DNA of 51,708 bases, taken from Ruminococcus sp. Lineage in GTDB: Bacteria > Bacillota > Clostridia > Oscillospirales > Ruminococcaceae. Below, one piece after another: positions 1 through 10,200 of this stretch. The translations under genes were made by a program, and so were the position numbers. The notes under the pieces were generated by a model that saw only the letters and a program-made list of their open reading frames with translations, did no database searches and was not told the origin of the DNA. Each line of letters starts with the position of its first letter. Within the stretch, counting starts at the first letter, position 1. The stretch is taken from NCBI RefSeq assembly GCF_016287535.1, contig NZ_JAEFAJ010000021.1:1-51708 (forward strand). Direction: 5' to 3'.

Positions 1-24
1 TTTTCCTTTTATGTCAAGAAAAAT
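1..24 (-). repeat. Second copy of the cassette promoter start (-35 element)
   Basis: These bases are identical to 876-899. On the minus strand they hold TTGACA (12-17) directly after a terminator U-tract. The matching -10 element would lie left of the window. This implies another promoter-driven cassette beyond the left edge. Confidence 0.6.
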
Positions 25-47
25 AGCCGAGGTCTGAGACCTCGGCT
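25..47 (-). terminator. Terminator after the orphan immunity gene
   Basis: A perfect 10-bp stem (25-34 with 38-47) with a TGA loop is followed on the minus strand by ATTTTTC. It closes the orphan toxin/immunity cassette and is identical to the terminator at 900-922. Confidence 0.85.
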
Positions 48-55
48 GAAAATAA

Positions 56-376
56 TTATTCATTTTTCTTTAAATCATCGATTAGTTTATCACACTTGTC
101 GATCCATTGTCTTTCTTTCTCTGCATATTCTTTTACACTTGTTTTAAATCCACCAAAAAATTCATTTCCATTAATAACAATTCCTTTTTCATCAGTTAGT
201 GCTATTGTAGATTTTGCTTTCGAAATTCCCAAAAAGCAGCAAGGGGAAAAATTTTTTTGATTGTCACGCAGACATTCTATTGATATAATTTGTTTCCCTT
301 TACAATTGCATTTATTTGTTTCTTCCTTTTGATTTGATAAACATATTGCTTCTAAAATGAGATGCGATGTTTCCAT
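56..376 (-). CDS. Probable immunity protein of the orphan RHS toxin cassette
   Basis: This 106-residue protein has no family I recognise. It is soluble with no signal peptide. The N-terminal half is rich in cysteine (CNC near residue 23, CC near 46) and the C-terminal half is charged and helical. It starts five bases after the stop codon of the orphan toxin and has its own ribosome site (AAGAAGG, about eight bases before ATG). A terminator follows. A small gene directly behind a polymorphic toxin normally encodes the cognate immunity protein, and that is the only basis for this call. It would act in the cytoplasm by binding the toxin. The AT-rich composition matches a mobile cassette. Confidence 0.6.
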   Translation of the reverse strand: METSHLILEAICLSNQKEETNKCNCKGKQIISIECLRDNQKNFSPCCFLGISKAKSTIALTDEKGIVINGNEFFGGFKTSVKEYAEKERQWIDKCDKLIDDLKKNE

Positions 377-381
377 TTTTA

Positions 382-852
382 TTACCTTCTTATCGATTTA
401 TAATCATGTCTGTTTATTTCAAACCACTCCAAAACATTATCCTTTAGCAATCTTGCATATGCACGTAAACCTCTGTTAATTCGTACAGAAAAAGTTCTTG
501 GATTATTGCCAACAGTCACATCTTCAAAATTCAAACCTGGATGATTTGGATTCTGTTTAAACATAGCATAAGCTTCTTTGGCAGCTCTTTGCTCTTCTGG
601 AGAGAGCTTATCATAATCTTTCCAAAAGCCTTTGGTAGTTTTATTTTCATAATTATGTACAAGAACAGCTTCATCACCAACGAAGTAGGTGTTTAAGCCT
701 TCGACCTCAAGGTTATATACCGTTACCGGCTCTGCAAGCTTTTCGAGCTCTGCGCCTGTTACATATGCTGCTGAACCGTCAATAAGGTATACTTCATCGC
801 CGACATTAAGGTCACCGGCTGCTACCCAGCCTCTGCCAGGTACATAGAACAA
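382..852 (-). CDS. Orphan RHS toxin tail: Hint remnant plus RelE/ParE-like toxin
   Basis: This is a displaced C-terminal module of an RHS toxin. Residues 1 to about 66 repeat the end of the Hint domain of the large RHS protein almost exactly (GRGWVAAGDLN at the start, AVLVHNY at the end). Residues about 67-156 are different and resemble the RelE/ParE/HigB fold: a helical part with LSPEEQRAAKEAYAMFKQNP, then strands with FSVRINRGLRAYA and a C-terminal WFEINRHDYKSI. That family cleaves mRNA or inhibits gyrase; here an RNase-type activity is inferred. The reading frame opens with TTG at 850-852. There is no clear ribosome site and no signal peptide, so it may be poorly translated or silent until recombined onto the large gene. 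Confidence 0.75.
   Translation of the reverse strand: MFYVPGRGWVAAGDLNVGDEVYLIDGSAAYVTGAELEKLAEPVTVYNLEVEGLNTYFVGDEAVLVHNYENKTTKGFWKDYDKLSPEEQRAAKEAYAMFKQNPNHPGLNFEDVTVGNNPRTFSVRINRGLRAYARLLKDNVLEWFEINRHDYKSIRR
655..850 (-). repeat. Hint-tail repeat, copy in orphan cassette
   Basis: This 196-base stretch matches 1593-1788 with about 13 differences counted by eye. A central 119-base block (683-801 versus 1621-1739) is identical. Both copies lie in the same reading frame, so homologous exchange here would swap toxin and immunity modules without a frame break. Confidence 0.9.
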
Positions 853-863
853 CCATTAGTTTT

Positions 864-892
864 ATTATAATATCATTTTCCTTTTATGTCAA
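864..892 (-). promoter_or_regulatory. Perfect sigma-A promoter of the orphan cassette
   Basis: On the minus strand, TTGACA (887-892) and TATAAT (864-869) are separated by exactly 17 bases. The -35 element overlaps the U-tract of the terminator at 900-922. Transcription would start near 857, only about five bases before the TTG start of the orphan toxin, so the message would be almost leaderless. Confidence 0.8.
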
Positions 893-899
893 GAAAAAT

Positions 900-922
900 A
901 GCCGAGGTCTGAGACCTCGGCT
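900..922 (-). terminator. Terminator after the RHS immunity gene
   Basis: A perfect 10-bp stem (900-909 with 913-922) is followed on the minus strand by ATTTTTC. It ends the main RHS operon. Bases 876-922 are identical to 1-47. Confidence 0.85.
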
Positions 923-942
923 TTTCAATACAAACGGTTAAT

Positions 943-1272
943 TTATTTTTGTACATAGATATTTACTTTGTCACATCTTATTTCTATTACTTTTCCTGGC
1001 ATGGCAAATCCTTCGCTAAAAAAAGCTTTAAAATACTCGCCATTATCACTTGATACCTTTATATCGATTAGTTCATTCCCAATAAAATCCGCGTTTTGTG
1101 CTTCAATCTTAAATAATGTTATTTCCTCAAAATTAATGGTATATGTATAATTACAATTATTCATTTCAACCGAAAGCACACAACGTGCATATCTTTGATT
1201 TAGCGAATAAAAGAAATCAGTAATAACAGAATCATGAAGAGTATAATTCAAATACAATTGTACTAAGTTCAT
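943..1272 (-). CDS. Probable immunity protein of the main RHS toxin
   Basis: This 109-residue cytoplasmic protein starts inside the stop codon of the RHS gene (ATGA overlap at 1269-1272), so the two are translationally coupled. The sequence is a mix of strands with an early LHDS motif (about residues 12-15), which occurs near the N terminus of several small immunity-type families. I cannot name the family. Position behind the toxin tail is the main evidence that it neutralises that toxin. The terminator at 900-922 follows. Confidence 0.65.
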   Translation of the reverse strand: MNLVQLYLNYTLHDSVITDFFYSLNQRYARCVLSVEMNNCNYTYTINFEEITLFKIEAQNADFIGNELIDIKVSSDNGEYFKAFFSEGFAMPGKVIEIRCDKVNIYVQK

Positions 1273-4200
1273 TCGTCATCTCCAAACAACATCCTAACAA
1301 GCGATATTAAAATATGTGATGCTGATGACCCTTTAGGTACAGGATTACCATCTATATCCAAATAATAATCACCTTTTCCTGTTGAATTTGGATTATAAAT
1401 GTGATAATGATCTTGACCTTCAAAACCAGGTGCTCCTGGTGTAGCAGGATCAAAACGTATACGGGTATCTGTTTTTGCATTGTAATATTCCCTTGAATTA
1501 GTGTTTTGTGCCTGCATAGGATGAGTAACATCTTGCCAATCAGAATTTGGCAATTCATTAGGATCTGGTAGTTTGTCTCCTTTCTTATAATTATGCACCA
1601 AAACAGCTTCATCACCAACAAAGTAGGTGTTTAAGCCTTCGACCTCAAGGTTATATACCGTTACCGGCTCTGCAAGCTTTTCGAGCTCTGCGCCTGTTAC
1701 ATATGCTGCTGAACCGTCAATAAGGTATACTTCATCGCCATCGTTAAGATCGCCTGCTGCTACCCAACCTCTGCCGGATACATAGAACGGGTGGTTTGTT
1801 GTAGTATCTACATCGCCTGCTGTTGTATGGAGGTGAAGTATCTCCGTCACGTCGTCGTGGACATATACCGTCAGAACTTCCCTGAGCTCCGTCTCCCCTG
1901 TGAAGATATTATAAGCCCATACCTTGTCGCCCACTTCGATCTCATCGATACGCTTCTGTCCGTCCTCTGTTGCTACGAGAGTATCTCCTGTAAAGCAGGC
2001 TGCGGGCAGAGAAATGATATCAATTATAAGCTGAACGATTCGTACGACCACAAGGTCATAATGTCCGTCCTTTGCTGCATCTATGATACTCTCTACTTGA
2101 CCGTACACCGCTCCCGCTTTAACTGCTGCTTTGATAATCGGTCCGATATAAGCCATCTTGCACAGACCGTTGATAATTATACCAGTCAGAATACCTCTTG
2201 CCGCTGCGCTAAGCACATCCACACCTGATGTGTTTGGATCGGTAAATACAAGGAAAAGCTCCCTGGCTGTATCATAGATCGTACATACCCAGTTGATTAT
2301 AGTAAGAGTTTTCCTCATCTTATTATAGATCTCTATGTATTTCAGGTATGTTCTGCTTTCCATTATCTTGTCAATGGCGCTCGATATGGAGAATTCCGCA
2401 AGCGATAAGAAGTTACCTGTAGGATCGTTATACGTTACAGGATTTGAATTTGCATAGAGGTATTTGTGAAGTGTCGCAGGATCGAAAATGTCTCCCTGAT
2501 ATGTATCCATTGAGGTAAATGTTCCGGTTGAAGGATCCATATACCTTGCACGGAGATAATACAGACCTGTTGTGCTGTCAAGAGCTTCCGCACAGTACAG
2601 ATAGCTGTTCGGTGTATCGCCCTCGGACGAAAGCAGGTTGCCCCATGCGTCGTAGTCATACTTATCGGTTATATTTCCGTCACTGTCCGCAAGAGCTCTT
2701 ACAGAGCCGTGTCCGTCTGTGAGATAGTATGAAGTCTTTCCGTCTCTGAACTGAGATACAAGCTCCAGTCCGCGGGTATAGTAACATATCTCCGAACCGT
2801 TCTTGTCTGTTTCTGCGATGACATAAGAAAGTTCTCCGCTGATGTCGTTAAGGTAATGAACATAGTCGTTCTCGGTCTTTTTCGATACGCGGTTTCCTGC
2901 GAAATCATACTCATATTCCTCAACGCTTACGTCATTGCCCTGCTGAACGGTCGCACGTATCATCTTGTTATCTGCGTTATAAGCAAACAGCGATGATTTA
3001 TCAGGTGCCGTCACGCTGACAAGGTTGCCGGCTTCATCATACTCATAAACAGTATCGTTTTCCTTTACGAGCTGATTGAGCTCATTGTATGTGTAAGAAG
3101 TTAACTCGCCGTCAACAGTTTTGCTGATACGGTTATTGACCTTGTCATAGGTGTATGAATAACGTGTGACTTTTCCGTCGCTGTCTGTTACAGCTTCAGC
3201 AACGAGTCTGTACAGTTCATCATAGACATAATCTACTGTACGGTCATTTTCAGCAACGGATGTCTTTTCTCCTGCCTTGCCGATGGTGTATTCATACTTT
3301 AATATTACATTATCCTTGTCATCAACTGTATACTCGGAAACGAGCCTGTTCAGCTTATCATAGTTGTATACAGTCTTCTGACCGTTGGGATATACTGCCT
3401 CGGAACGGTTTCCGTTGGCATCATAGCGATAGCTTACAGAAGCTCCGTTCTTGTCGGTAACACTTACAAGCCTGTCAAGGTCATCGTATTTGTATGAGTT
3501 AGTTCCGTAAGGAGTGCCCATGCTTGTCATTCTGCCGAAATCATCATAAGCATACTCAACATAGCTGCCGTCAGGATATGCTATCTTTGTAAGGTTATCC
3601 ATCGCATCATAGGTAAAGGTGTAATTGCCTCTGCCCATGCTTGCGGAAGCGAGCTTTCCGTCTCTTGTGTATGAATATGAGGTTCTGCCGGAATCATTCT
3701 TCTTGCTGACAAGCCTGTCATAGCCGTCATAGCTGTATTCTGTCTTCTTTCCGCCGAAATCTGTAGAAGTCAGGACATTGCCTGTGCCGTCATATGTCAT
3801 TTCAGCAGTCTGACCCGCAGCGTTTACGATCTTGTTTACTCTGCTGTGTTCGTCATATCCATACTGTGTGATATTGCCTTCAGCGTCGGTCACTGATAGA
3901 AGCTCGCCTGCCTCGTCGTATACATACGAAGTTGTATTTCCGAGTGCGTCGGTAACGCCTGTAAGTCTGTCAGCGCCGTCGTATTTGTAGGAAGTAGTAT
4001 TTCCGTTCTGATCAGTCTGGCTCGTTACTCTTCCTCTTGCGTCATAATCTGTATGAGAAGAAGTACCGTCCGGATATGTTATGTCGGTCTTGTTGCCGTT
4101 CAGGTCATAGGTATAGCTGTAGACATAACCCTTGGGATCCTTCATCTCCCTGAGCTGTGAATTGCTGTTGTAAACGAATTCGGTGCGGTTGCCGTATGTA

Positions 4201-7200
4201 TCGGTTATCGCAGTATTTCTGCCTATGCTGTCATACTCATACTTTGTTTCGGAACCGTTTACAGCCTTCTTGCTGATAAGATTATAGTCCTTGTCATAAG
4301 TATAGCTCTCTGAAGTACCGTTCGGATATGTCTTTGACAAAAGATTTCCGACCTTGTCATACTCCATTGTTACCGTGCGGTTGAGTCTGTCGGTAGCTGT
4401 AAGGTTGTTTCCTTCCTTATCATATGTGAACTGCTCTGTGGTACCGTCCGCATAGGTTATTCTTGTAAGGTTTCCTTCATTGTCATAGTCATACCTTGTC
4501 CTTCTGCCCTTCTCATCGACAGTTGCAGATACCTTGCCTATGACATTGTATTCGGAGGAAGTTACCCTTCCTGCATTATCGGAGATCTGTAAAACATTTC
4601 CTGCCTCGTCATAGGTATAGTTCTCGACGAAGGTCTTTTCTTCACCGTTGACCTTGTACTTGACAGTTTTTGAAATGCAGTTGCCTTTTTCATCATATGT
4701 GAAATCAGCGGTATCTCCCGCACCGTTTACAGTCGAGATCACGTTGCCGTCATTATCGTAGACGATATTCATATATTCGCCTATGCCATCAGAAACTGAG
4801 GTGAGACGACCGTTGTAATTGTAGCTGTAGTCTGTGGAATTTCCGAGCGCGTCCACCGTTTTGGTAACAAGTCCCGAATCGTCGTAGCTGATGGTCATGA
4901 TATCTGTTCCCATAGCATTTACAGTAGATAACATACCCTTCTGATTGTACTTGCTTGAAACAGTATTTCCCTCGGAATCGGTCATCGACTCAACGTCGCC
5001 GTTCTCGTTATACTTATAGGTAGATGTATGTCCGGACGCTGATGTCTTTGATATCATCCTGCCATTGCTGTCATAGGACTTCTTTACGGTGTTGCCCATA
5101 GGATCCGTCGCAGCTGTGACATTTCCGCGCTCGTCGTAAAAATATTTCGTTACGCCGCCGTTTCTGTCGGTGATGACCTCTTCTCTTCCGTCGATATCAT
5201 GCTCGTACTTTGTTACATTTCCGTATGAATCCGTTACGCTTACAAGTCTACCTTCGCTGTCGTATTCATTCTTTGCGATACATACATTTCTCGGATCGTG
5301 CATCTCGGTGATGTAATGATCGCGGTATACGAAACGGGTCGTGTTTCCGTTCAGATCAGCAACCGATACAAGATCGCCGTATGCGTCATATGTATACTTC
5401 ACGCTCTGACCCGCGGCTGTTGATATCTCGGTTATACGTCCTTCCTTGTCCCTGGTAAAGCTTATAGCCTTTCCGTCGGAAGCTGTGATAGCGTCCCTGC
5501 TGAAGTTAAGAGTCTCACCGGTAGCTGAAGTCGCGCTTATGATTCCTTCCCTTGTGTCAAGAACATACTTTGTTCCGTCTGCTCTTGTATAAAGGAACCT
5601 GTGCGGATCAAATACCTCTCCGTCGTCTGTGGCAAGTACATTGTCGATATGGATAAGATCGCTGCTCCTCATATCATAGGACTGGAGCTTTGATCTTGAG
5701 CCGTTGAGGGCAGCATACTCCACGCCTACGCCGTATGTGAGCGGAACGAACATCTGACTTGCAGGATTTACGCATACAGCGAATTCGTCCTTGATACCAT
5801 TGCCAAGGTCTACCTTTATCCTGTGAGTGCGTGTCTCCTTGATATCATATCTTGTGAAGAAGCCCTCCCTTTCAGTACGGGTCTCCCAGTTTTCGCCCTG
5901 AACTCCGCTTACGCTTATCTTTGCGCTGTTATATGCCATATCCCAGCCGTAGCCGAAATCGCCGAGTATATCCTTTGTGCGGCTGTCGTATGTTCTTATG
6001 ACAGAAACAGGCAATCCGCTGAATGATGTCTCGATATCAGTGAAGCTTATCGTGAAGTTTCCTATCTTCATGCTTCCGTCTACGTCTGCTGTAACAGTAT
6101 CCGAAACGGTGATCTCGTCATTGTATACCGTAACTCTTATATCATAGTATCCGTTTGTGATAAGAGTCGTATCGAATTCCGCAGTCAGTTCCTTTTCGTC
6201 AACGATCTTTCCGTCATCGAATATTACGAAACTTCCTGTTCCTGCCGCTGCATACTCAAACTTGTACCTTGTGAAGACATCAGGCGTTATTTCAGCCTTG
6301 ATCTCGCTGACACCGGTAAGCTGTTCAAGATCTGCGGGTGAAACGATGGCACACTTGTATTCCTCGCTGTCAGTCTGTTTGAAGCCGTGCTTTATAACAG
6401 CGCCTGTTTTTGCGCTGGTGCCGATATCTCTTCCGCTGACCGCGATAGTAACAGTGTAATTTCCTTCATCAAGTATGGAAGTATCAACAGAAGCGGAAAT
6501 ATTGCAGTCAGAACCTATCACGCCGGAAGCTGCCTTTATCTGCTTGCTGTCGCGTGTGTTCTTCTGAATGTATACACTGTATGCACTGTTGATGAGCCTG
6601 CTGTCGGTCTGAGCTTCTATTTTCAGTACCTTGTCGGCAGTTACGTCAGGCTCCGGCTTGCTGAAGAAGATAAGCTGCTCATCTTCTCCGCCGTTGTCAT
6701 CACTGCCGCTTTCGCCGCTGTTATCGCCTTCGCCGTTGTTTTCAGGTTCTTCGGGCTTTACAGCACCGTTCTGCACCTGATATTCACATTTGAATTCAGC
6801 GCTGTTGCCGCCGTTGTCGGTAACTGTAAGTCTCAGCTCATAAACGCCGTTGTCCAGAGCGTATGTATCCCATTCGCCGAGCTCTTCGTCCTGCTTGCTC
6901 TGCATTGAAGAAACAATGGGTGAATATGTGTTGCTACCGCTCTTTTTGTAATCGAGCTGATACTTTCTGAGAGCTGTCTCGTCAAATGCAGAGCCCTTTA
7001 TAATTACCTTGCCTGAAATTGCCTTGTCATTGCCGGGCTCTGTGATCTCGGCAACAGGCGGTGTGTGGTCAGAAGTGTCCTGGAACACTATCTCAATGGA
7101 CTTCTCTGTCTTTGCTCCGAGAGCGTCCTGAGCAACAGCCTTTACTGTTACTGTCTTGGGCTCTATCTCGCATATACGGAGCTCGCCGGGACCATCGCCG

Positions 7201-10200
7201 ACCTTTTTATTGTTTACATAGGTGATAAGTGAAACAAGTCCGTCCTCATCAACTGCATCGACCTTGACGATCACGGTCTCTCCGATCTCGGCAATTTCCG
7301 CAGATGATTCAAGGGTTATCTCAGAGGGGATATTTTCCCTCTTGGGCTGAACTTTCTTTTCAGTTGTCTGGCTGCCGTCAGTTTTCACCTTTTCTTCGGT
7401 GACTGAAATGTTTATGTTGTCAAATCTCTTGTTGCCCTCCGCATCGACAGCCTCTATTATAATGGTGTACTCGCCGGGATCCTTGTCAGGAAGGTCAAAG
7501 GAAACTATCTCGCCGTTTTCGACCTCTGAATCAGAGCTGAATACTTCCTTGAAGTCCTCGCTGTCCTTTACGGCATAGCTTACCTTGTATTCACCGAACT
7601 TTGTCTCATCCTTTATTGTACCGCTGACAGTAACTTTTCCTTCATCGTACTTTACGTCTCTGTTATGGTTTATGCTGATGGTCGGAGGAGTCATATCACG
7701 GGGACCCTGAACGGTGATCGTCTCTTCGGCGCTTGCTTCGTTTCCGCCGATGTCCTTGCATTCCACGGTAAATGTAACTTCTCCGGAACTGCTGCAGGTA
7801 TACAGTACACTGCCCTGATAATTCGAGATGACCCTGCCGTTTGCCTTTACCACTACAGAAGCAACTTCGTTGTCATCGGTCGCCGCAGCTGATACAAGTA
7901 CAGTATCTCCCCTGTACGGATTCGGGTCTGATACAGTCAGTGTTACCTTAGGCGGCATATCATCCTTGAACTGATCGATGTTTTCCTGCTTTTCTGCGTA
8001 TACGACCTCAACGCAGGGATCGCTCCACTGTCCCATCTCGTCGCATACGACATACTTCTGGAGGTATACCTTGTCAGCGTCGATGACTCTCGGTATCCTG
8101 CCATCTGTCCAGTTCTGATCCTTTATGCACTTCCACTGGAACTTTTCTTCCTTTATTCCCTTATTCGCCTTGCTCTCAGCATCGGGATCGTAAGCACTGA
8201 AGCTGAGTGAGCATATCATCTTGTCGGGAGAATCAGAAGCAGCGATCTCCGAGCTTATCTCAGCCACAGGCTTGCTGTGGACATAGAGACAGTCGGTCCA
8301 GTCTGTTGCATTTGACCATTTGCTGTAATCCTTCAGGTTTTCATTTCCCTTTGTAGGATCGTCCTTCAGTATTGAGGATATGCTGTATTTTCCTGTTGAT
8401 GTGAAAACGGTTATGGGAGCCTTTTCTGTAAACTCTCCGCTTTCGCCCTTGCTGTTCTCGTAAACAGAGGCGTCAAGAGTATACTTCCATGACTGCTCGC
8501 CCACAGGGTCGTTTTCCTTGTCAACGAAATAGTCATTGTAGTCTATCTCGTCAGAAGTAGTTATGGTATCATCCTTGATGGAGTAATCGTTTTCAGAGAG
8601 CTTGTCCATGATACACTTCTTCAGTGTTTCAGGCTCCTTTAGCAGATCATACCAGTCGATAAACGTACCGTCTGCCGATCTGAAAAGCTCTTTATACTGC
8701 TCCTGTGAAGAGACAGTGCCAAGTCCGATAAGGTTGAGATCCTTTTCGGTGAGCGATTTTATTACCGCGCCTAAAAATGTCTCGTCCTGCAGATCGTGGT
8801 TGCTTTCCTTGCTGAGATTGATAACAAAGCGCTCTGCCGAATCTCTCCACTTGTAGTTGTCAAGAATGTCACTGAGCTCGCTTCCGCTTACAGTGGTCAT
8901 CCTTATATTGCTGAATGTGAAATATGACTGCTGAGAACAGCCGTGCGAACCATGACATATGATAGGTCCGAAGCCGGTACCTGATTTCTTGTCAGGGAGC
9001 ACGAAGTTCTCTATCTTGGGTTCATTGTTCGCGTAAACAGAAACCGTTCTGTCGCTTGTAATGATCTTAACGCTGTAGTTATCGTATGAATCGCTTACGG
9101 GAACGGATACAAGAAGCTTGCCCGCACCGGTCACGGAATTGCTTATGCCTCCGTCACGGAACTCGTCAGCATTGATATCGTTCAGCTGTACGAGTCTGAA
9201 AGCGCCGTTGCAGAGCAGGATACAGTAACCGCTCATTTTCTTTACAGTAACTTCCTCTTCGCTTCCCTCTGGTATTACCTTTTCTTCCCTGATAGAAGTA
9301 TTGAACAGGAAGCCGCCGCCCTCCATACTGTGCCAGTCGGTCTTGTCCCTTATCATATCGAAGGAAAGTACACGCTTAGCCTGCACACCGTCATCGACAA
9401 AAAGCCAGTCACGCAGCGGAGCCCAGCCGTAGCCGACCATTTTTATCGAATCCTTTTCCCTGAAGATGTGATGATCCAGGTTGACAGCACCGCAGCCGTC
9501 CTGATAATCGTAATGGTCATAGGGTGTCCATGCGAACTGATCCTTTGCGGTAAGAGTAGACGTGGAGACAGTTGAAAGGTTGACTGAGAAGCCTCTGTCC
9601 TCCAGCTCCTTCTTTATTGAATCAACATTGTTGTTTATGGTGCGGATATCATCAGTATCGGCAGTACCGACAGTTACAACGATATCCACATTTTTAGCCT
9701 TGCTTATTCCGGAATTTGAAACAGGAGCGTTGTTTATTACTTCTGTTTTGCTGCTGACTTTATCGTTGTCAGCGCTGTCAGCGCTGAGGTAGGCGTCCTT
9801 TGAGATGAGCTTAGGTATGGTGTCCTCAAAATATTCCGCAGCCTGAAGGCGGAAACGGTACTTACCTACAGATGAAGCCTTGTATGTAACATTGGTTTCA
9901 TTTCCGAGACTGAATACCTCTTCATTTTCGTCGGAAAAGTCGCCGTCATTATCGCTGTCAAAGAAAACAGACCATATTCTGCTTCCGATCTTGTCGCCGT
10001 CAAGAGAGTATGAAGTATCCTCAAGCCTGAAAACAGCTTCGCCGCTGCCGTCACGCTCGGTCGTTTCATTCTCTATCCAGAAGCCTGAGACCGGAGCGAT
10101 ATCCTTTTTGATCGTCAGTACATCATAGTACTTTACCGAGTCGCCCTTTTTAGTCTTTGCGTCTACTTCTATCCTGTAATTTCCCGCCTCGGTTATAACA

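Noticed and set aside
2400..5400. Regularly repeated DNA that might be a tandem or CRISPR-like repeat
   Set aside because: It is the coding sequence of the YD repeats of the RHS protein, variable in length and in a single open frame.
6157..6908. Antisense frames of 100 and 173 codons inside the RHS gene
   Set aside because: No ribosome site or family resemblance; they are shadows of the giant gene.
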